DNA of 64,000 nucleotides from Rhodanobacter panaciterrae. Lineage in GTDB: Bacteria > Pseudomonadota > Gammaproteobacteria > Xanthomonadales > Rhodanobacteraceae. The stretch is from assembly GCF_014651895.1 (NCBI RefSeq), contig NZ_BMXT01000001.1, positions 1,240,001-1,304,000 of the forward strand, read 5' to 3'. Below the pieces are notes generated by a model. That model made no database searches, was not told the origin of the DNA, and saw only the letters and a list, made by a program, of their open reading frames with translations. The translations under genes were made by a program, and so were the position numbers. Of this stretch, positions 56,550 through 64,000 are shown piece after piece. The number at the start of each line of letters is the position of its first letter. Position 1 is the first letter of the stretch.

Positions 56550-58196
56550 ATGTCCGAACAACTATCGGCCGACATTGTCGTCATCGGCTCGGGAATCGTC
56601 GGCTCGCTGGCGGCACGTCGACTCGCGCTGCAAGGTGCTTCCGTACTGATACTCGAAGCCGGGCCGCGGCTGGATCGGGACCGGGTCGTCGCTGCGTTCC
56701 GGAATTCGCCGATCAAGGGCAACTGGATGGCGCCGTATCCGCCATCGCCATGGGCGCCGCATCCGATCTATGTGCCCAAGGACAATGGCTATCTGAAGCA
56801 GGCCGGACCGTATCCGTATCCGGCCGAATACATCCGCGCCGTCGGCGGCACCACCTGGCATTGGGCGGCGCAGGCATGGCGGCTGGTGCCGAATGATGTG
56901 CGCATCAAGAGCCTGTATGGCGTGGGTGTCGATTGGCCGCTCACTTATGAGGAACTCGATCCCTGGTATCAGGAGGCTGAGGAACTCATCGGCGTCGCCG
57001 GCGCGCCGGACACCGGCTCACCGCGCACCCAGCCGTTCCCGATGGAGCCGGTGGCCGAGCCTTGGTCGATGCGCCGTTTTCGCGAGCGGCTTGCGCCCAC
57101 CTATGCCGTCGTCGCTAATACTGTGGCGCGCAACAGCCGCAGTTACGGCGGCCGTCCGGCCTGCGTCGGCAACAACAGCTGCCAGCCGATCTGCCCGGTC
57201 AACGCGCAATACACCGGAGAAACCGCCATAGCCGCGGCCGAAGCCGCCGGCGCGCGGCTGATCGCGAACGCCGTGGTGTATCGGATCGAGCACGACGCCA
57301 AGGGCCGCATCGCCGCGGTGCATTACTTCGATCCCGACAAGGGCACGCATCGTGTCACCGGCAAGACCTTCATCCTGGCCGCGAACGGCATCGAGAGCCC
57401 GAAGCTGTTGCTGCTGTCGGCCAGCGACAAATACCCGAACGGCCTGGCCAATAGCTCCGATATGGTCGGCCGTCATCTGATGGACCATCCCAGCACCTCG
57501 CTCACGTTCTACGCCGACGAGGAGCTGTGGCTTGGTCGTGGTCCGCAGAGCCCGAGTTCCATCAATACGCTGCGCGACGGCGCCTTCCGCTCCCAGCATG
57601 CACCGTACCGGCTGGATTTCACCAATATCTCGCAGGTGCTCAGCGTCACCCAGGACCTGATCAAGGAAGGCGTGTACGGCGCCGAGTTCGACAAGCAGTT
57701 GCGCTGGCGCGCGGCGCGCCAGGTCAACGTCAAGAACGTGCTGGAGGTGCTGCCCGATCCCGACAATCGCATCACGCTCAGTTCGGAAAAGGATGCCATG
57801 GGCATCCCGAAACCCGAGGCGCATTACTCGATCGGCGACTACACACGCCGTGCTGCGGATGTATCCAAAGCCGATTTCGCGCGCATCGCCGAACTGATGG
57901 GCGGCACCGGCCTGCGTTACAGCGCGGACGGCAACTTCGCCAACAACCAACACATCACCGGCACCATGAGCATGGGCAACGATCCGAAGAGTTCGGTCGT
58001 CGATGGTTTCGGCCGCACGCATGATCACGAGAATCTGTTTATCTGCAGCACCGGCGTCATGCCCACGGCGGCGACGATGAACTCCACGCTCACTGGTATC
58101 GCGCTGGCGCTGCGCACTGCCGAGCACATCCTGCCGAAACCAGCGGGCGTGCATGCGGCGATATCGAACGCCGAGCGCGAAGCGAGCCTGTCATGA
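56550..58196 (+). CDS. GMC oxidoreductase, FAD-binding large subunit of the dehydrogenase complex
   Basis: 548 residues. The FAD-binding motif VIGSGIVGSLAARRL is near residue 12. VGGTTWHWAAQAWR and CQPICPVNAQY match the gluconate/sorbitol dehydrogenase large subunits. The catalytic His is in NNQHITGTMSMG and an Asn in TAATMNSTLTG. There is no signal of its own, so it is probably carried through Tat by the small subunit. Substrate specificity (gluconate, sorbitol, glucose or 2-ketogluconate) cannot be read. A strong ribosome binding site, GAGGAGTGGGG, precedes ATG 56550. It overlaps the cytochrome gene by four bases. Confidence 0.92.
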   Translation: MSEQLSADIVVIGSGIVGSLAARRLALQGASVLILEAGPRLDRDRVVAAFRNSPIKGNWMAPYPPSPWAPHPIYVPKDNGYLKQAGPYPYPAEYIRAVGGTTWHWAAQAWRLVPNDVRIKSLYGVGVDWPLTYEELDPWYQEAEELIGVAGAPDTGSPRTQPFPMEPVAEPWSMRRFRERLAPTYAVVANTVARNSRSYGGRPACVGNNSCQPICPVNAQYTGETAIAAAEAAGARLIANAVVYRIEHDAKGRIAAVHYFDPDKGTHRVTGKTFILAANGIESPKLLLLSASDKYPNGLANSSDMVGRHLMDHPSTSLTFYADEELWLGRGPQSPSSINTLRDGAFRSQHAPYRLDFTNISQVLSVTQDLIKEGVYGAEFDKQLRWRAARQVNVKNVLEVLPDPDNRITLSSEKDAMGIPKPEAHYSIGDYTRRAADVSKADFARIAELMGGTGLRYSADGNFANNQHITGTMSMGNDPKSSVVDGFGRTHDHENLFICSTGVMPTAATMNSTLTGIALALRTAEHILPKPAGVHAAISNAEREASLS

Positions 58197-59581
58197 AAGG
58201 GATGACTCCACTCCTCGCGTTGATCTGCGTGCTTGCGGGCCTTTACGCGGGCGTCGCCACGGCGGCCGACAGTGCGAGTACCGGCCAGTATCTGGCGATC
58301 GCCGGTGATTGCGTGGCCTGCCACACCGCACCTGGCGGCAAGCCTTTCGCCGGCGGCTTGCCAGTACCGACACCGATCGGCACCATCATCGCTACCAACA
58401 TCACACCATCGAAAACGGCCGGCATCGGCAACTACACCGAGCAGCAATTCAGTGATGCGCTTCGCCGCGGTATCCGTGCGGATGGCGCGCGGTTGTATCC
58501 GGCGATGCCGTACACCGCGTATGCGCGGCTCAGCGACGACGACGTGCACGCGCTGTATGCCTGGTTCATGCACGACGTGAGCCCCGTCGACACCGCACCG
58601 ACGCCGACCCGGCTGCCGTTTCCCTTCAACATCCGGTTGTCGATGGCGGCGTGGAATCTACTATTCCTCGACAGCAAACCGTTCACGCCCGATCCGGGCA
58701 AGAGCGCCGACTGGAACCGTGGCGCCTATCTGGTGCGCGGGCTGGCGCATTGCAGCACCTGCCATACGCCGCGCAATTTGTTGATGGCCGAACAGTCGTC
58801 ACGCGAACTGGCTGGCGGCGATGTTGGCACCTGGCATGCGCCCAACATCACCTCGGATGCGAACAGCGGCATCGGTGGTTGGAGTGAATCGGATCTGGTC
58901 GCTTACATGAAACTCGGGCACGCCACCGGCAGGGCACAGGCTGCCGGCCCGATGGCCGAAGCCGTCGACAACAGCTTGCAACATCTCACCGCCGCGGACC
59001 TGCAGGCGATCGCCACGTACCTGAAAACCGTACCCGCGCAACATGATCCGGTCGACACCCGCGCTGTCGATAGCTGGGGCGCTGCATCCGATGAACTCGA
59101 CAGCTTGCGTGGTGTGGCGTTGCCCAGCGATCCGAACAAGATGACCGGTGCGCAGCTCTACGACGGTTACTGCGCAAGCTGTCACCAAGCCCAAGGGCAG
59201 GGCAGCTTCGATGGGGGTTTGCCGTCGCTGTTCCACAACACGGCGACTGGCCGAACTCACACCAACAATCTGGTGATGGTGATACTCGACGGCATCCGCT
59301 GGCCGGCGGATGGCTCGGATGTGCACATGCCTGGCTTTGCGCAAACATTGACCGATCAACAAGTCGCCACGCTGGGTTCGTATCTGATCAAGCACTACGG
59401 AAACCCCGCCGCCGCGATCAGTGTCGATCAGGTGAAAACCCTGCGCGCCGGTGGCGCGCCGTCGCATCTGGTGCTGCTCGCACGACTGGCGCTGGTCGTC
59501 GTTGTGCTGCTGCTTGTCGCGATCATCGCCATGCTCATGCGACGCAAGCGACAAAAGGCGCGTCGGGCAGGGCACGACTAG
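58193..59581 (+). CDS. tri-heme cytochrome c subunit of the dehydrogenase complex
   Basis: 462 residues with signal peptide LLALICVLAGLYAGVATA. Three heme c motifs are CVACH (Cys40), CSTCH (Cys187) and CASCH (Cys327). A C-terminal membrane helix (LVLLARLALVVVVLLLVAIIAML) anchors it, followed by a basic tail. It passes electrons from the FAD subunit to ubiquinone, as in acetic-acid-bacterium and Pseudomonas dehydrogenases. Confidence 0.92.
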   Translation: MKGMTPLLALICVLAGLYAGVATAADSASTGQYLAIAGDCVACHTAPGGKPFAGGLPVPTPIGTIIATNITPSKTAGIGNYTEQQFSDALRRGIRADGARLYPAMPYTAYARLSDDDVHALYAWFMHDVSPVDTAPTPTRLPFPFNIRLSMAAWNLLFLDSKPFTPDPGKSADWNRGAYLVRGLAHCSTCHTPRNLLMAEQSSRELAGGDVGTWHAPNITSDANSGIGGWSESDLVAYMKLGHATGRAQAAGPMAEAVDNSLQHLTAADLQAIATYLKTVPAQHDPVDTRAVDSWGAASDELDSLRGVALPSDPNKMTGAQLYDGYCASCHQAQGQGSFDGGLPSLFHNTATGRTHTNNLVMVILDGIRWPADGSDVHMPGFAQTLTDQQVATLGSYLIKHYGNPAAAISVDQVKTLRAGGAPSHLVLLARLALVVVVLLLVAIIAMLMRRKRQKARRAGHD

Positions 59582-59654
59582 CTCGATCACCCTGACGGTA
59601 TTGCAAGGCTCAACCAGATCTGAAGCAGCAAGACCCTCCCGAGGTGATCATCCG

Positions 59655-60986
59655 ATGCGCAGTCACTCGATTCCGCAGTTGCATCAGACTACCCGGTGCC
59701 TGCTGTTCGGCACGGCTCTGCTAAGTGTTTGTCCGGCCATGGCGCAGCAGGCAACGACGGACGGCTGGCTGGGTCAACCCACGATGACCGGCGACTGGGG
59801 CGGTTTGCGCACCGAGCTGCAGAATGATGGCATCACCCTGCGTGCGCACTGGACGACCGAAAGTGCCGGCAATCCCTCCGGTGGCAAGTATCAAACCGCG
59901 CGCTATACGCAGCAGTTCGACCTCGGCGCCGATTTCGATCTCGACCGATTGTGGGGCGTTCCCGATGCGAAGATTCAGTTCACCCTGACCGATCGCAGCG
60001 GACGCAGCCTGTCGGCCGATGCAATCGGAAACCAGTTCGCGGTGCAGGAGCTTTATGGTGCCGGCCAGAACTTCCGCCTGGCCGAACTGAACTATCAGCA
60101 GGATCTGCTCGATCACAAGGTCATCATCGAGCTCGGCTGGTCACCGCTCGGCGATCACTTTGCGAATCTGCCGGCATTCTGCGATTTCCAGAACGGCGTG
60201 ATCTGCGGCCACGCCAATGCCATGACGGTCAACAGCGGTGCGCACAATTTTCCCACGGCAGAGTGGGGTGCTCGCATCGAAGTACGTCCCACGCCGGGCT
60301 TCTACGTGGCAACCGGCATCTATCAGGTGAATCCCAACGAAGGCAATGCGGATGAGGGATTCAATCTGAGCTTCAAGAGCACCGGTGCTTTCATACCAGT
60401 CGAACTCGGCTGGATGACTGGCAGCGGCAGTGGCGAACTGCCCGGTAACATCAAGGTCGGCGGCTACTACAACACCTCCAAAGCGCCTGACGTGCTCACG
60501 GATGTCAACGGACTTTCCGCCGGACTGACCGATGGCTCCTTCGAACAGCACAACGGACGCTCGGGCGGCTACGTCGTCGCGAACCACATGGTCTATCGCG
60601 AAGGGCCAGACTCCGCATGTGGGCTCTATTTTGGGGCCATGGCCGGCGTGGGCGATGCGGCGACCGCCAAGTTCCGCTACTTCTGGATGGCCGGCGGCCA
60701 CTTCCAGGGCACCTTTCCCGGCCGCGATGACGACGTGGTCGCTTTCATGGTTGCCTATGCGCGCACCAATTCCCGACTGACCCGTTATCAGGAAGACCGC
60801 GACAGCGTGACGCCTGGTGCCGTAGGCATCCAGACTTACGAAAGCGTCGCCGAAATCGACTATGGCGCGCGGCTAACGCCATGGCTCGTATTACGTCCCA
60901 ATCTGCAATACGTGATTCATCCCGGCGGAACAGGGAAGATTCCTGACGCCTTCGTCATCGGGCTATATACCCAGGTGACGTTCTGA
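59655..60986 (+). CDS. OprB-family carbohydrate-selective porin
   Basis: 443 residues from ATG 59655, with GAGGTGAT upstream. A signal peptide (LLFGTALLSVCPAMAQQ) is followed by a 16-strand-type porin with TMTGDWGGLRTELQNDGITL and GELNYQ-like signatures of OprB. The C-terminus ends in TQVTF with the terminal Phe of outer-membrane porins. It lies 73 bp after the dehydrogenase cytochrome gene, so it likely admits the sugar oxidised by the complex. Its stop codon is 1 bp before the prophage attachment site. Confidence 0.9.
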   Translation: MRSHSIPQLHQTTRCLLFGTALLSVCPAMAQQATTDGWLGQPTMTGDWGGLRTELQNDGITLRAHWTTESAGNPSGGKYQTARYTQQFDLGADFDLDRLWGVPDAKIQFTLTDRSGRSLSADAIGNQFAVQELYGAGQNFRLAELNYQQDLLDHKVIIELGWSPLGDHFANLPAFCDFQNGVICGHANAMTVNSGAHNFPTAEWGARIEVRPTPGFYVATGIYQVNPNEGNADEGFNLSFKSTGAFIPVELGWMTGSGSGELPGNIKVGGYYNTSKAPDVLTDVNGLSAGLTDGSFEQHNGRSGGYVVANHMVYREGPDSACGLYFGAMAGVGDAATAKFRYFWMAGGHFQGTFPGRDDDVVAFMVAYARTNSRLTRYQEDRDSVTPGAVGIQTYESVAEIDYGARLTPWLVLRPNLQYVIHPGGTGKIPDAFVIGLYTQVTF

Positions 60987-60987
60987 A

Positions 60988-61015
60988 ATTTTACATAATA
61001 TACAGTGTGCCCGGA
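60988..61015. other. dif-like attachment site (attL)
   Basis: 60988-60998 ATTTTACATAA matches the XerD arm of E. coli dif (ATTTAACATAA) at 10 of 11, and 60999-61004 TATACA matches the central region exactly. The other arm, GTGTGCCCGGA, matches the XerC arm (TTATGCGCACC) at only 5 of 11. A degenerate XerC arm is a known feature of Xer-integrated phages. It lies immediately after the OprB stop and inside the end of the repressor gene. Confidence 0.8.
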
Positions 61016-61362
61016 TTACGCGAAGCCAAAACCAGCGCCGAAACGATCCCTTCATGGACGTTTAGACGGCTAAACGCGTAGATCATTGCGAACGACGCAG
61101 CAGCCTGAGCCAGTCGAAGCCACACCTTGCGATCGCCCGGTGTTCGGGCACGTTCTGCCTCGATCAGCGGCAACCATGCGCGAAGCGGTTCGTTGATCGC
61201 GCTGCACATTCTCTCGACCGCTTCGGCATTCGGCTGGGCGCGTCCATGTCGCCAATTGCTCACAGCGCCTTTCGACACGCGAAGCTTTATCGCGAGTTCC
61301 TTGTCCTGACTGGTCCCGCACACTGCGGCATATTTGTCAAGCAATTTATTCGCTGTGCTCAT
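60991..61362 (-). CDS. phage repressor, Xre-family helix-turn-helix
   Basis: 123 residues. The helix-turn-helix is DKELAIKLRVSKGAVSNWRHG at about 20-40, of the type found in repressors of Xanthomonas filamentous phages. The C-terminal part has a hydrophobic segment (AAASFAMIYAFSRLNV) and may mediate oligomerisation. It is divergent from the early phage genes, with three GGTTCAAG half-sites in between. The last codons (Leu-Tyr-Ile-Met-stop) are encoded by the attachment site, so integration could alter its end. Confidence 0.85.
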   Translation of the reverse strand: MSTANKLLDKYAAVCGTSQDKELAIKLRVSKGAVSNWRHGRAQPNAEAVERMCSAINEPLRAWLPLIEAERARTPGDRKVWLRLAQAAASFAMIYAFSRLNVHEGIVSALVLASRNPGTLYIM

Positions 61363-61446
61363 GGTTCAAGACCCTTGACTTGGGAGGTTCAAGGGTAGTG
61401 TACTTCGCTCCGAGTTCAACAACCTTGAACCGTAACAGGGGCCGCA
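61363..61446. promoter_or_regulatory. phage operator/promoter region
   Basis: The 84-bp gap between the divergent repressor and early genes carries GGTTCAAG at 61363-61370, GGTTCAAGG at 61386-61394 and its exact inverse CCTTGAACC at 61423-61431, plus GTTCAA at 61414-61419. Near-inverse CCTTGAC at 61373-61379 pairs with the first half-site. AGGGG at 61437-61441 is the ribosome binding site of the next gene. These are probably repressor operators. Confidence 0.7.
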
Positions 61447-61896
61447 ATGTACCTTCTCGCCGCAATACCGTTCTCCCTCGCGCTGTTCTGGCTCGTAGTC
61501 GTGGTCCGCCGACTCGCCAACCTCAACGCTCGCCTACGGGCCAATTTGGCCGGTTGTGCCGGGTACCCGATTTCACCTAGTTTCCGCCGCCCTGCGAATC
61601 TGCCACCGCCACCCCTGTCGGTGGTTGAGTACAGGGCGGCGGGGCGTTCTGCCCGTGTCCTCGCACAAGTCGGGCGCGTACACGCTGCACGTGTTTTCCG
61701 GTTCGCCGGTATGAGGCACACCCAGCCCATGACCGCTGAGGAACAGCGGATAGACCAGGCCATGCGTAAGGAGCATCGCTCGCACGCGCAACAGGACGCG
61801 GCGCTCTCTGCCTTCCGGCTGGCGCACCTTCGCTCCGACAAGCGCGAGTCGATGCTGGAACGCACTGCGGATTTGATGCTCGGGGTGCAGTCGTGA
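61447..61896 (+). CDS. phage protein with N-terminal membrane anchor, unknown
   Basis: 149 residues. A hydrophobic stretch (LLAAIPFSLALFWLVVVV) is followed by an Arg/Ala-rich soluble part with a helical C-terminus (EEQRIDQAMRKEHRSHAQQDAA). First in a translationally coupled series. The function is not recognised. Confidence 0.65.
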   Translation: MYLLAAIPFSLALFWLVVVVRRLANLNARLRANLAGCAGYPISPSFRRPANLPPPPLSVVEYRAAGRSARVLAQVGRVHAARVFRFAGMRHTQPMTAEEQRIDQAMRKEHRSHAQQDAALSAFRLAHLRSDKRESMLERTADLMLGVQS

Positions 61897-61985
61897 GCCG
61901 CCGCTGGTCGTACTACGTGACGCGCATCGCCTGCGGCGTAGCTATCGCGTTGATCCTGTCCGCGATCCGGCATGCGCTCCGATGA
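61893..61985 (+). CDS. phage mini-protein, 30 residues, single membrane helix
   Basis: The GTG start overlaps the previous stop (GTGA) and its TGA overlaps the next ATG (ATGA). The peptide has a basic N-terminus, SRRWSYY, and a hydrophobic CGVAIALILSAI core. Its precise fit in the overlap chain supports coding. The size and shape recall minor coat proteins of filamentous phages, but its position among early genes makes that uncertain. Confidence 0.55.
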   Translation: MSRRWSYYVTRIACGVAIALILSAIRHALR

Positions 61986-62185
61986 ATACCGTCACGGTCG
62001 ATCAATTCGCGCAGGCGCTCGCCATGTTGTTCAAGGCCGGGTTTGTGGGTTCCTTCGCCGCGTGCTGGGCTGGTGCTTTGTTCGGCCGGTTGAGCGGACG
62101 TGGTGTCCTTCTCTTCCTTCGCCGCCGCTGCCGCACATGGCGGCGTTTCTCGCGTGCGTATGACCGCACGGTTTGGGGGCAGTGA
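61982..62185 (+). CDS. phage small membrane protein
   Basis: 67 residues. A hydrophobic segment (MLFKAGFVGSFAACWAGALFG) is followed by a very basic tail (RRRCRTWRRF). It overlaps the neighbouring ORFs by 4 bp and 1 bp. The function is unknown; the charge pattern suggests an inner-membrane protein with a cytoplasmic tail. Confidence 0.6.
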   Translation: MNTVTVDQFAQALAMLFKAGFVGSFAACWAGALFGRLSGRGVLLFLRRRCRTWRRFSRAYDRTVWGQ

Positions 62186-62298
62186 TGCAAATCGCACTTT
62201 CACTTCTGGCCGTCTATGTGTTCTTCCTCGGCCTTCGCGAGTTCGGTCGGCAGGTGACACGCGTGGTCCTATGGATTGCGCACCGGGGCGAGCAATGA
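62185..62298 (+). CDS. phage mini-protein, 37 residues, membrane helix
   Basis: MQIALSLLAVYVFFLGLREFG opens the peptide as a membrane segment, and the rest is amphipathic. TGATG links it to the preceding stop and ATGA to the next ORF. Another very short coupled membrane protein in the early region. Confidence 0.55.
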   Translation: MQIALSLLAVYVFFLGLREFGRQVTRVVLWIAHRGEQ

Positions 62299-62582
62299 CT
62301 GCACGCCATTCCACTACCGTCGAAGCCGATGCCGGAATGGTCTACGCCGAAGGCATGCGCAATGGCATTCGGACGGCTATCTCGATGATTGCCAAAGCGG
62401 GCGGCGACGTTCCGCTTTCGCTGCGTCGTGAGCTCGTCAAATGGGACGCGCACTCGATCCATCGTGAGTGGCTGGTTAGCCAGGGCAGGCCGGTGCCGTT
62501 CGCGCAATCCGAACAATCCTATTCCTTCATTCATCTGGCGCTGCAACGCGTCGGGTTGGAGTGTCCTCATGTCGATGGATGA
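62295..62582 (+). CDS. phage hypothetical protein
   Basis: 95 residues, soluble, mixed alpha/beta (MVYAEGMRNGIRTAISMIAKAGGDVPLSLRREL then WLVSQGRPVPFAQSEQ). Coupled by ATGA to the previous mini-protein; overlaps the next ORF by 14 bp. No motif was recognised. Confidence 0.6.
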   Translation: MTARHSTTVEADAGMVYAEGMRNGIRTAISMIAKAGGDVPLSLRRELVKWDAHSIHREWLVSQGRPVPFAQSEQSYSFIHLALQRVGLECPHVDG

Positions 62583-62757
62583 AACCTGCCCTGTGCAGAT
62601 GGCCGAGACTAGCCAACTGCTCTCGCGCCTTCGTGCGCTCAGTGATCGCGCTGCTTTGAACGGTCAGCAAACGCTGCATTTCGTGTTGTCGATCACGGCG
62701 GATTCGCTTGCCGACAACCTTGAAACAGCGTCCGATATGGCCGACTGCGATGGATAG
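62569..62757 (+). CDS. phage hypothetical protein
   Basis: 62 residues, acidic and helical (VQMAETSQLLSRLRALSDRAALNG). Frame overlaps on both sides (14 and 8 bp) fit the chain. No known motif. Confidence 0.55.
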   Translation: MSMDETCPVQMAETSQLLSRLRALSDRAALNGQQTLHFVLSITADSLADNLETASDMADCDG

Positions 62758-63019
62758 GCTCTACCTCGGCAAGTACCCGCCGCCTGACTATCCGTGTCCC
62801 GCCGCTGGGCCTGCCGGCATGGGCGTCGAACCGTTCGACCTGTACCCGTCCGGCCTCGCTGCGGCGGCGCAGTGCAACGACGAAGTTTTCTCACTGCTCG
62901 ACGCTGCCGATACGCTGGCCGTGCGTCATACCCGGCTGTACTGGGCGATACGGAACCAGCAAGACGCCGCGATCAATGCACCTTTTGTCGATATCGCTCG
63001 GAGCAAATGGCATGGGTGA
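62750..63019 (+). CDS. phage hypothetical protein
   Basis: 89 residues. The N-terminal half is rich in Pro, Gly and Tyr (YLGKYPPPDYPCPAAGPAG), the rest helical (DEVFSLLDAADTLAVRHTRLYWAIRNQQ). It overlaps the replication gene by 8 bp. Function unknown. Confidence 0.6.
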   Translation: MDRLYLGKYPPPDYPCPAAGPAGMGVEPFDLYPSGLAAAAQCNDEVFSLLDAADTLAVRHTRLYWAIRNQQDAAINAPFVDIARSKWHG

Positions 63020-63839
63020 AATTTGCCAGTTCAACAGGGCAAACGCCTCCGCGGAGCGAAGCGACGCGGAGCCGTTTGCCCTGGGGTTTATCACTAATGC
63101 AACAAAGGATCGGGTAGATACTTTGCAGGCAGAAAAGCGGCCGCTTCGCGAGCGGTTGAAGATCAACCGGGAAGCCTCGCGCATCAAGCGGATGAAAACG
63201 TCAGTCGGCCATGCGGCACGGCTGTTGCATTTCGACGCGCACACTGAACGCAACGCGCAGCTGTGGAATAAGAAGTTCATCACCCTGACCTATGCGGACG
63301 TTGACGGTTGGCAAGCGGGCCACTTCGGCGCGTTTCGCAAGGCGATGAACCACTGGTGTCGCGAGCGTGGAATTCGGTTGCGCTATGTCTGGGTGGCTGA
63401 GCTACAGAAGCGCGGTGCACTTCATTACCACGTCGTGGTCTGGCTCCCGAAGGGTAAATACCTGCCGCACGCCGATGCGCAAGGCTGGTGGCCACATGGC
63501 ATGACGAACATCGTTACGGCGCAATCGCCAATCGGCTACATCACGAAGTACGCCAGCAAGACGACGGTAGAGCAGGCGATGGGCTACCCGCGCGGCGCGC
63601 GCATGTGCGGTCATGGTGGCTTGCAGCCCGAAGGTCGGCGGCACGTCCGCTACTGGCAAGCCCCGATGTGGGTTCGCGATGCGCTGACCGGCAAAGCGGA
63701 CATCCGCAAGGTTTCGGGCGGTTACATGGACAAATTCACGGGGGAGTTCCTGCCGTCTCCGTGGCGCGTGGTGGTAGGCGCTGGCGGGCAGGTTTGGGCA
63801 TATCGCATCGACGATCAACTACAGGAGCAAGCAGCATGA
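63012..63839 (+). CDS. rolling-circle replication initiator (HUH endonuclease, filamentous phage)
   Basis: 275 residues. Motif I is FITLTY at about 89-94. The metal-binding HUH is His138-Tyr-His140 (GALHYHVVVWLP). The catalytic tyrosine region is GYITKYASK with Tyr176 and Tyr180. This is the G2P/Cf1c-type replication initiator: it nicks the double-stranded phage form and starts strand displacement. ATG 63012 is favoured; an ATG at 62976 would overlap much more with the preceding ORF. Overlaps the next gene by four bases. Confidence 0.88.
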   Translation: MGEICQFNRANASAERSDAEPFALGFITNATKDRVDTLQAEKRPLRERLKINREASRIKRMKTSVGHAARLLHFDAHTERNAQLWNKKFITLTYADVDGWQAGHFGAFRKAMNHWCRERGIRLRYVWVAELQKRGALHYHVVVWLPKGKYLPHADAQGWWPHGMTNIVTAQSPIGYITKYASKTTVEQAMGYPRGARMCGHGGLQPEGRRHVRYWQAPMWVRDALTGKADIRKVSGGYMDKFTGEFLPSPWRVVVGAGGQVWAYRIDDQLQEQAA

Positions 63840-64000
63840 AAATTAATGTTCTCAACAAGGCCGTGGAGCCGTTCGAATCCACATGGGAAGGCGTTACTCG
63901 CCAGCGTATCAAGCAGTGGGCGGTGCTTGAAATCGACGGCCTGCCGACCGCCTTCCAGCTGACGCTCGATCCGGGCAAGCAGCTGTCTCCGGGCGAGTAC
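63836..64000 (+). CDS. probable phage ssDNA-binding protein (G5P-like), 3' end outside window
   Basis: 55 codons are visible, starting MKINVLNKAVEPFESTWEG, with ATGA coupling to the replication gene. Position and size pattern match the ssDNA-binding protein that follows the initiator in filamentous phages. The C-terminus is missing, so the call rests mainly on context. Confidence 0.55.
   Translation, partial: MKINVLNKAVEPFESTWEGVTRQRIKQWAVLEIDGLPTAFQLTLDPGKQLSPGEY

Larger units (their letters stand above)
60988..64000 (+). mobile_element. filamentous (inovirus-type) prophage, left part
   Basis: It starts at the dif-like site after the OprB gene and continues past the window. It contains a leftward repressor, an operator region, seven small ORFs, an HUH replication initiator and the start of a probable ssDNA-binding gene, which is the early half of a filamentous phage genome. 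Genes for coat, adsorption and Zot-like assembly proteins would lie to the right. Confidence 0.85.

Overview
The window looks like a chromosomal segment of a GC-rich gammaproteobacterium in the Xanthomonadales, most likely Rhodanobacteraceae (Rhodanobacter, Dyella, Luteibacter or a relative). The evidence is the ndk-rlmN-pilW-rodZ-yfgM-bamB-der block, the guaB-guaA pair, Tat-exported mannosidases, a gluconate/sorbitol-type dehydrogenase with an OprB porin, and a filamentous phage of the Xanthomonas/Stenotrophomonas style. The assignment is inferred from gene content. No rRNA, tRNA, insertion sequence or CRISPR array was found.

Layout. 1-8.6 kb: the end of an alpha-2-macroglobulin gene and its usual partner pbpC, an FAD amine-oxidase-like gene, csaA, an MBL hydrolase and two small membrane proteins. 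8.6-12.8 kb: a leftward adaptive-response operon (ada, a 2OG-Fe oxygenase, alkB, an alkA-type glycosylase) behind a near-perfect Ada box, with a quinone reductase upstream. 13-19.6 kb: three exported mannosidases (GH2, GH125, GH92) in one operon, suited to trimming N-glycans or mannan. 19.6-20.3 kb: a pirin gene with an in-frame stop. 20.6-35.1 kb: an M28 peptidase lipoprotein, an SDR with a four-cysteine N-terminal module, an ECF sigma factor paired with a Ser/Thr kinase, a di-heme cytochrome, an autotransporter and a ClpP-like periplasmic protein.

35.1-37.1 kb is an accessory pocket. A 16-unit array of about 21-bp imperfect palindromes lies beside a lower-GC gene whose C-terminus looks like a PD-(D/E)xK nuclease-type domain. 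37.2-41.6 kb: fatty-acid beta-oxidation genes under a PsrA-like TetR regulator, with a perfect 16-bp palindromic operator. 41.8-54.8 kb: conserved housekeeping genes (ndk to der, folD, guaB-guaA, tadA, a sirtuin). The guaB-guaA gap is filled by an element with terminal inverted repeats. 54.8-61 kb: a periplasmic VOC protein and a three-subunit FAD sugar/alcohol dehydrogenase followed by an OprB porin.

From about 60,988 to the window end is the left part of a filamentous (inovirus-type) prophage inserted at a dif-like XerC/XerD site directly after the OprB stop codon. It has a leftward repressor whose last codons lie inside the attachment site, an operator region with repeated GGTTCAAG half-sites, a translationally coupled string of small membrane and unknown proteins, an HUH-type rolling-circle replication initiator, and the start of a probable ssDNA-binding protein. 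The site implies that this segment lies near the chromosome replication terminus. Morphogenesis genes would lie to the right of the window.
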